Below are positions 59,161-64,000 of a stretch of DNA of 64,000 nt, one piece after another. Numbering within the stretch: position 1 is the stretch's first letter; every line of letters starts with the position of its first letter. This stretch comes from Limnanthes douglasii subsp. nivea (lineage: Eukaryota; Streptophyta; Magnoliopsida; Brassicales; Limnanthaceae): positions 186,566,458 through 186,630,457 of the forward strand of contig JAUPFV010000004.1 of NCBI GenBank assembly GCA_036936605.1, written 5' to 3'. The notes under the pieces were generated by a model. That model saw nothing but the letters and a program-made list of their open reading frames with translations, had not been told where the DNA came from and did no database searches. The position numbers and the translations under genes were made by a program.

Positions 59161-59454
59161 AGCAAATATGCATGGTCATTTGGCAGCGGTGAAAGAATTC
59201 AAATCGAAGTTTGTTAAAGTCATTTACGAGCAGGTGCCTCGGCTAAAAAATTATGATGCCACACCCTAACCAAAGTAGCGGCCATGGGTGAACATCCCCT
59301 AACATTACTGCAACAATTATACACTACTGAAATTCTACATCAGAGTGACGAGGTCTGCATCATCGCCTCCATGGAGGACTGACGACAACCATATCTCCTC
59401 TATCTTCAGTCAAGCACTTTACTAGGAAAAAAAGCAACCGTCCCAGCTCTCCAG

Positions 59455-60602
59455 TTGAAAGCAACTAAATATTGTGTTCTAGATAACATATTATACAAGA
59501 AAGGTTCTACTCAGCCTCTCCTCCATTGCTTCAAATCGTCCGAGGCCACCTCGATTTTGGGAGACCTATATTCCGGTGAGGCCGGGGAGCATTACAGATA
59601 TCGTATCCTACTTTGTTGCTTTCCTACTAGCAGGCTACTACTAGCCATCTTTAACGACCGTCGTTAAAAAATAGTTCAACAGTGTAGCCAATATCAACCG
59701 TTTTCGAATACTAATCACCTACCAAGTGACCGATGCAGGTCGTTCCTGTCTCTTTCCCTTTTGACAAATGGGGTATCGATCTTGTGGGACCCCTACCGAT
59801 GGCGACAAGTAAACGAAATTTTTTAGTAGTGGCTATAGATTATTTTACTAAATGGGTCGAAGCTAAAGCTCTCGAAGAACCAAAGCACCATACATATGTG
59901 ATTTCATTTCTCAACAAATATTGTCTTGATTTGGCATACCTCACATCCTCATGACCGATAATGGGCTACAGTTCCAAAATAGAGTGATGATTACATTCTG
60001 TAAGCGTTTTGACATCAATCAACACTTCTCCACACCTTATTACCCGCAGGCGAACGTGCAGGTTAAAGTCACGAACCGTACTATTTTGGAACGACTCCTG
60101 GAGGAGCTAAGGGTAAATGGCCAGACAAATTAACTGAGGTGTTGTGGGCATATCGAACAACACCGCGAATAACGACTGACCAAACCCCATTCTCCTTGGT
60201 CTATGGTAGTGAGGCAGTGGTCCAACTGCTATTATCACCCCAAGTTACCGAGTCAAGAATTACGACGAGGATAACAACACTTCCGCTCGGGCAGTCAATA
60301 TAGACCTCATTGAAGAACGGAGTGATCAAGCACAAGTCTGAGCACACATTATAGAAGTTTTATGTGTGGACCCTTCAACGTTCATCTAAAACTTTGTATC
60401 TCATAAGTTGGCGAAAAAGTAATGAAAAAGGTATTAAAGGGCTCAGGTGACAAGGCATTAGGCAAACTAGGACCCAATTGGGAAGGGTCATTTACAATCA
60501 TCTCCAAGGGGCATAATGGAGTGTATCACCTCGCTGACGACGAGGGCAATGCCCTTAAACACCCATGAAATATTCACCATCTAAAGTTGTATCGCCATGA
60601 TA
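59455..60602 (+). pseudogene. Element B integrase and pol C-terminus
   Basis: Plus strand: LDNILYKKGSTQPLLHCF near 59480, QQCSQYQ of the zinc region (second Cys lost) near 59680, MQVVPVSFPFDKWGIDLVGP at 59733, FTKWVEAKALEEPKHH, MTDNGLQFQNRVMI at 59951, and [20 protein letters not shown], where the third catalytic residue (Glu of QVEVTN) is Lys. The C-terminus, GPNWEGSFTIISKGHNGVYH and HHLKLYRHDM, ends at about 60,602. Broken by shifts near 59,660 and 59,950 and a stop near 60,568. Confidence 0.8.
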
Positions 60603-61149
60603 TGTAATCTACCTGATGCGCTCTTTTTCCTTCTTGATGGCGCGAAAAGGTTTTTTAACAAGGTATCAAACTTCTTATTATTTTGTACAAATAACAATTT
60701 CTGGTTTTCGTCAATGTGTGGTTATTTATTTCATTCTCTCCATCCTTACTCAAGTGAGGCAAGTCTTAGAAGACGTCTATGAGCTACGCATATGGTTATA
60801 TACTAATGAGCTACGTGCCACACCTTTGTCTATTAGGATCGTGGTCTAGATATTTCTCCTCTTTTATCTCAAAATATTTCATTTTTATCCAAGGCTCTCG
60901 ACTCTTCAACCCTTTATGGTCTTTGCCTTTCATTTATTATCGATGGGTCTCGACCAACCACAACATGTCTTGGTTTCTTTTATTCGTAGTTTTAACAAAC
61001 TCTGCGAGTTTATTATTATCAATCATATTCTGGACTTGATCTTGTAGATCCCAGTAATCTCTGGTATAGATAACTCCTAAGTTCGTAGTCAACAAGTTGT
61101 GATTTGTGAATCCTTTGTGATTTGTGAATCCTCTTTACCCTTAGTCTCG
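60603..61149. other. Region after element B pol, no gene
   Basis: Overlapping short plus-strand frames (60597-61039) have no recognised domain. A direct repeat GTGATTTGTGAATCCT occurs twice at about 61,095-61,130. This is probably the 3' untranslated part of element B. Confidence 0.4.
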
Positions 61150-61700
61150 ACTTCATTCTTAGTCACATAGTTAGAAAATCACATTTTGTTAAAAAAAACA
61201 ATTTAGCCTTAATTTATGATTCCCATTTAAACAAATATTTTTTACCTTTAGCTTTTAATCATATGTACGAATTGTTTTAACTTTAATTCGCAATTTTTTT
61301 TATTAGTATATTTCACGATTCCCATTTAACTTGATTCATAATTCCTATTTAGGAAAAATAAATTACCATTAGTTCACAATTTGTGAATCATTTTTACCAT
61401 TGGTTGCGATTCTACTTTAGTAAAAAATATGGTTCGTAATTCGCATTTAAGAAAAAAATAATTTTTATCTTTAATTTTCAATTCAAATTTTCAATATATA
61501 TATATTGTTATCCTTAATCCGCAATTCATATTTAGATAAAAATAATTACCTTGAGTTTGTGATTCACATTTGGATAAAAAATATTATTAATTCACGATTC
61601 ATATTTAGCAAAAAAATATTATCCTTAATTCACAATTCACAAGTAAACAATTCTTTTTGTACCCTGAATTTACGATTAATGATTCACATTTAGCAATTAA
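61150..61700. repeat. Degenerate 35-40-bp tandem repeats after element B pol
   Basis: The pattern TAATTCACRATTCAYATTTA followed by AGNAAAAAATA is repeated about a dozen times, for example near 61,515 (CGCAATTCATATTTAG), 61,555 (GTGATTCACATTTGG), 61,590 (CACGATTCATATTTAG) and 61,630 (CACAATTCAC). Units are 35-40 bp in the clearest part and diverge leftward. Confidence 0.75.
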
Positions 61701-62160
61701 GGATATTAAAAAATACTTTAAAATATTGTTCCATAAATTTAGTTTTGTTTGCCTTGTAAAAACAAAACTAATAATATATTCAAATATATTTTTGAACTAT
61801 CATCTAAAAGATACAAACTTTTAGAAAACATATTTATTGTATACGTAGGAGATATTAAATGTATTACATTTGTTTGAGATGCCTATTAACCCCTTTGTTT
61901 ATACCAATTGGTAATTGATTTTGGTTTTCGTTTTAATCTCTATTACCTTTAGAATTAATGAACTCTTAACAAAATTATTTATAGATTTTAGTTTAAAATA
62001 TATATCATGTTTTTTTTATCAAGCTCGGCTTCCTGTTGTTTGGAAGCATTTCGTCGAACACGTGATAGACCCACTATAATCGTTGTCATTTCAGTCCTCT
62101 GTGATGGCGCGGCAGAAATAGAAGAAGAAGCAACGATAGATGAAACCCTAATTCAAGAGT
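61701..62160. other. AT-rich spacer, nothing recognised
   Basis: Between the tandem repeats and element H. The part 62,030-62,160 is less AT-rich and may be a separate insertion junction, but no gene or repeat can be supported. Confidence 0.4.
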
Positions 62161-62164
62161 AACA

Positions 62165-62400
62165 TGATAAGCTCGATTCAAATCTTAGAAATCGACGCAC
62201 ATTCTCTACTTCTTATCCTTCTTCTTGACCACTACTGGTTTGCCATCCATAAAGGATACTATGACTCCCTTATATGTCTGACCTTTGATAAATGATCCAC
62301 TTCGGAAACAACTACTCCTGCTTTTTCAAAAGAAATTTCCCATTTTTTTGTATAACAGTTTTCACCTTCGGATTAATTGCTAGGCTATAGAAAATCAATT
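62165..62400 (-). pseudogene. Element H RT start
   Basis: Minus strand: FEKAGVVVSEVDHLSKVRHI-like sequence with shifts near 62,340-62,280, then VSFMDGKPVVVKKKDKK near 62,260-62,210, a stop in place of Trp, and RMCVDF, stop, DLNRA at about 62,205-62,170. Nothing of RT is visible further left. Confidence 0.65.
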
Positions 62401-62749
62401 TGATTGGAACTCCTATTATATCTTCTGTTTTCCAAGAAAAACATCCAGATTTTGAGACAAAAAATTTAATAGTTGTTAACGTAAAATTGGGGTCCGTAAG
62501 GTTACTATTCGAAGTACTCTTCCATCAGGAAAAGAAAATTCCTTTATTTCTTCACTTACTGTCAATGAACCTGGGGTTTCCGTCGGATCGTCAACTCCCT
62601 CTTCAAGGTCTGAAGTCAACCCCCTTGGTTACTATTCATCCATTTTATCTTCACTGCTATATCATCGGATACGAAGAACATTGGCATAACACTCTCTAGC
62701 AACCTTTTGATCTATTCGAACGACCCTCACTCGGTCTCCCATGACATAC

Positions 62750-63060
62750 TTAAAGCATTGATGACCTGTTACACAACTTCATACATCCTCGATAGCCAAA
62801 AATGACATTGTAGCTTGTTGGGCAGTCTACCACCATAAAAAGCACATGAATCTTCTTACTGAAAGGTCCCTTTCCCAAATTTACATCTCCTTCGAATTCC
62901 CTAATTACTTGCGTCGTTCCTCCAGTAAAACCAATAATTATACGTTCTGATTGTGAAATCCAAGGAGGGTTGCACATTCTATCATAAGATTTTTTGAAAA
63001 GAACGTTCGTAGAGCTGCCTATGTCTATCAGCACGCGTCAGATTTCGACGCCAGCAACCT
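62750..63060 (-). pseudogene. Element H aspartic protease
   Basis: Minus strand MLIDIGSSTNVLFKKSYDRM at 63034, IIIGFTGGTTQVIREFEGDV, and IHVLFMVVDCPTSYNVIFGY near 62,850-62,790. The active-site triad reads Asp-Ile-Gly. The VVDCPTSYNVIFG block matches D2 (VVDCPTTYNAIFG). Confidence 0.75.
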
Positions 63061-63451
63061 CTGCTTCAATAATTACCGCATCCTCATGTGGTCCTATAGT
63101 ACCTCATAAATTATCTTCATCAAAAAGAATAAAGAAAATGTCTCTCTTACCATAAAGATGATTACACATCTTTCCATATATCTGAGTAGACTCACTACAT
63201 GCCTTTTCCTGGAACTGTAAATATTACAAGTCATAGTATCGCCTCCGAAAATTGCCAAAGACTCAAAATGCTCACAAAGGCTTTGAGTGTGGCCTTGATC
63301 TAAGTATTCTTATGTTGCATCAACCTTTGAATCCTAAATCGCCAAATTTCAGCCTATGTATTTGGATATGATGCATGTGAAGTCGACTTGATAGGGTTCT
63401 TTGACACACTGATCTGCCCTTTCACATAGGCCAACAACTTCCCATTTTTAA

Positions 63452-63990
63452 TCATAGTGTGTACTTTCTTTTCAATGCGATACATTCCACAGTATCATGT
63501 TTGATGTTGTTATGATACTTGTAAAACCTATTGTTTCGCTCCTCCATTGGCCTATTTATTGTGGCAGGATTCCTGAAATTCACATACCCCTTAGCTTTAA
63601 CAACGATTATAGCAACACTCTCAGTGAGATTGATATAATAATCAGGCTTTACCCATTGGTTGGGCCTCGACTTATGAAATTGGTACCCTGATGCTTGGTT
63701 TGAATATCCCCCTAGTTCGATAAGGTAAGTTGTTGCTCCTCGGATGTGCCGGTTGGGAAGAATTTGAGGATTGCCCCTGATTGTTAGGTACATATCGAGA
63801 ATTCTTTTGACTAGTTCCAACTACTTCTCGAACTCTTATGGCGAACCATTTCTTTTGCCATGTGTTTTGACTAGCTACGAGAGGATTCGATTTCTTGCGT
63901 TAATGTTTGTGCTGTAGCATCAAGATCGGCAATAGGTTGAAGAGCAACTACAACTTCTTCGGATGGTTCCCCATAAGGGATGACCATTGG
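63452..63990 (-). pseudogene. Element H gag end
   Basis: Minus strand: VKRILDMYLTIRGNPQIL at about 63,810, GGYSNQASGYQFHKSRPNQW, KAKGYVNFRNPATINRPMEE, then FYKYHNNIKHDTVECIALKR near 63,520-63,460, a knuckle-like block with its first Cys replaced. Sequence right of 63,820 is gag-like in broken frames and leaves the window. Confidence 0.65.
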
Positions 63991-64000
63991 GCTAGGACGT

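Larger units (their letters stand above)
54310..61700 (+). mobile_element. Element B: Ty3/gypsy Tat, same family as A, plus strand
   Basis: 5' LTR, gag, protease, RT, RNase H and integrase in order on the plus strand. Motifs match element A closely (gag FAGLWRAFRERFVG, protease VDGGSSANIIYKASYD, RT NLDIFGWDARDVSGVDPSVL). Unlike A, no antisense ORF and no 3' LTR are found to the right; the region after pol holds short tandem repeats (61,150-61,700). The right end is therefore uncertain. Confidence 0.8.
62165..64000 (-). mobile_element. Element H: Ty3/gypsy, minus strand, cut by the right edge
   Basis: RT start (62,165-62,400), protease (about 63,040-62,750) and gag end (63,820-63,452) in gypsy order on the minus strand. 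RT stops abruptly after DLNRA near 62,165, so the rest of pol was lost or replaced. Gag continues beyond the window. The gag end resembles D2 gag (CIALKxK motif). Confidence 0.7.

Noticed and set aside
60597..61039. Three overlapping plus-strand frames after element B pol
   Set aside because: No domain, overlapping frames of equal quality, and location in the element's 3' untranslated region.
1..64000. tRNA, rRNA or small RNA genes
   Set aside because: None recognised by eye; a covariance-model scan would be needed to exclude degenerate copies.

Overview
The window is nuclear DNA from a flowering plant, probably a dicot, in heterochromatin-like sequence. I base this on AT-rich DNA packed with decayed Ty3/gypsy elements (mostly of the Tat type with an antisense extra ORF), a Ty1/copia remnant, an L1-type LINE with a plant RNase H tail, a hAT-like DNA transposon and no bacterial-style genes. 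I cannot name the species. No intact host gene is visible. The only host-derived coding sequence is a frame-broken piece of an ARM-repeat-type plant protein at the left edge.

Layout: (1) 1-895, minus, host pseudogene. (2) 1.5-12.2 kb, minus, Tat element A with both LTRs, gag, protease, RT, RNase H and integrase, a plus-strand antisense ORF, and two internal tandem duplications. (3) 13.2-19.4 kb, a hAT-like element with an 8-bp target duplication, holding a LINE on the minus strand. (4) 19.8-30.6 kb, a plus-strand Tat RT fragment (E) meeting a minus-strand gypsy element (D2); the junction lies in a 2,384-bp unit present three times in tandem. (5) 30.6-39.7 kb, minus gypsy element D, split in its RT by element C (30,759-36,106, plus), a gypsy element with clear LTRs, target duplication, PBS and PPT but no integrase core. 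(6) 39.8-46.3 kb, a copia integrase fragment fused to the pol end of Tat element F, then 35-bp tandem repeats, a solo LTR of the C family, a minus-strand antisense ORF with its own TATA box, then PPT and LTR. (7) 46.4-54.2 kb, degraded minus-strand Tat element G. (8) 54.3-61.7 kb, plus-strand Tat element B, same family as A. (9) 62.2 kb to the right edge, minus-strand gypsy element H.

How the parts relate: most of the window is retrotransposons inserted next to or into each other. C sits inside D with a perfect 5-bp duplication, the LINE sits in the hAT-like element, and a solo LTR sits in F's tandem repeats. Every polyprotein I can read is broken by stops, frameshifts, deletions or lost catalytic residues, so all are called pseudogenes. 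No new functional system is evident. The most interesting items are structural: the triplication with an apparently copied 11-bp filler at its junctions, the antisense ORFs with a promoter-like TATA box, and short tandem arrays that recur just downstream of pol in three Tat elements.
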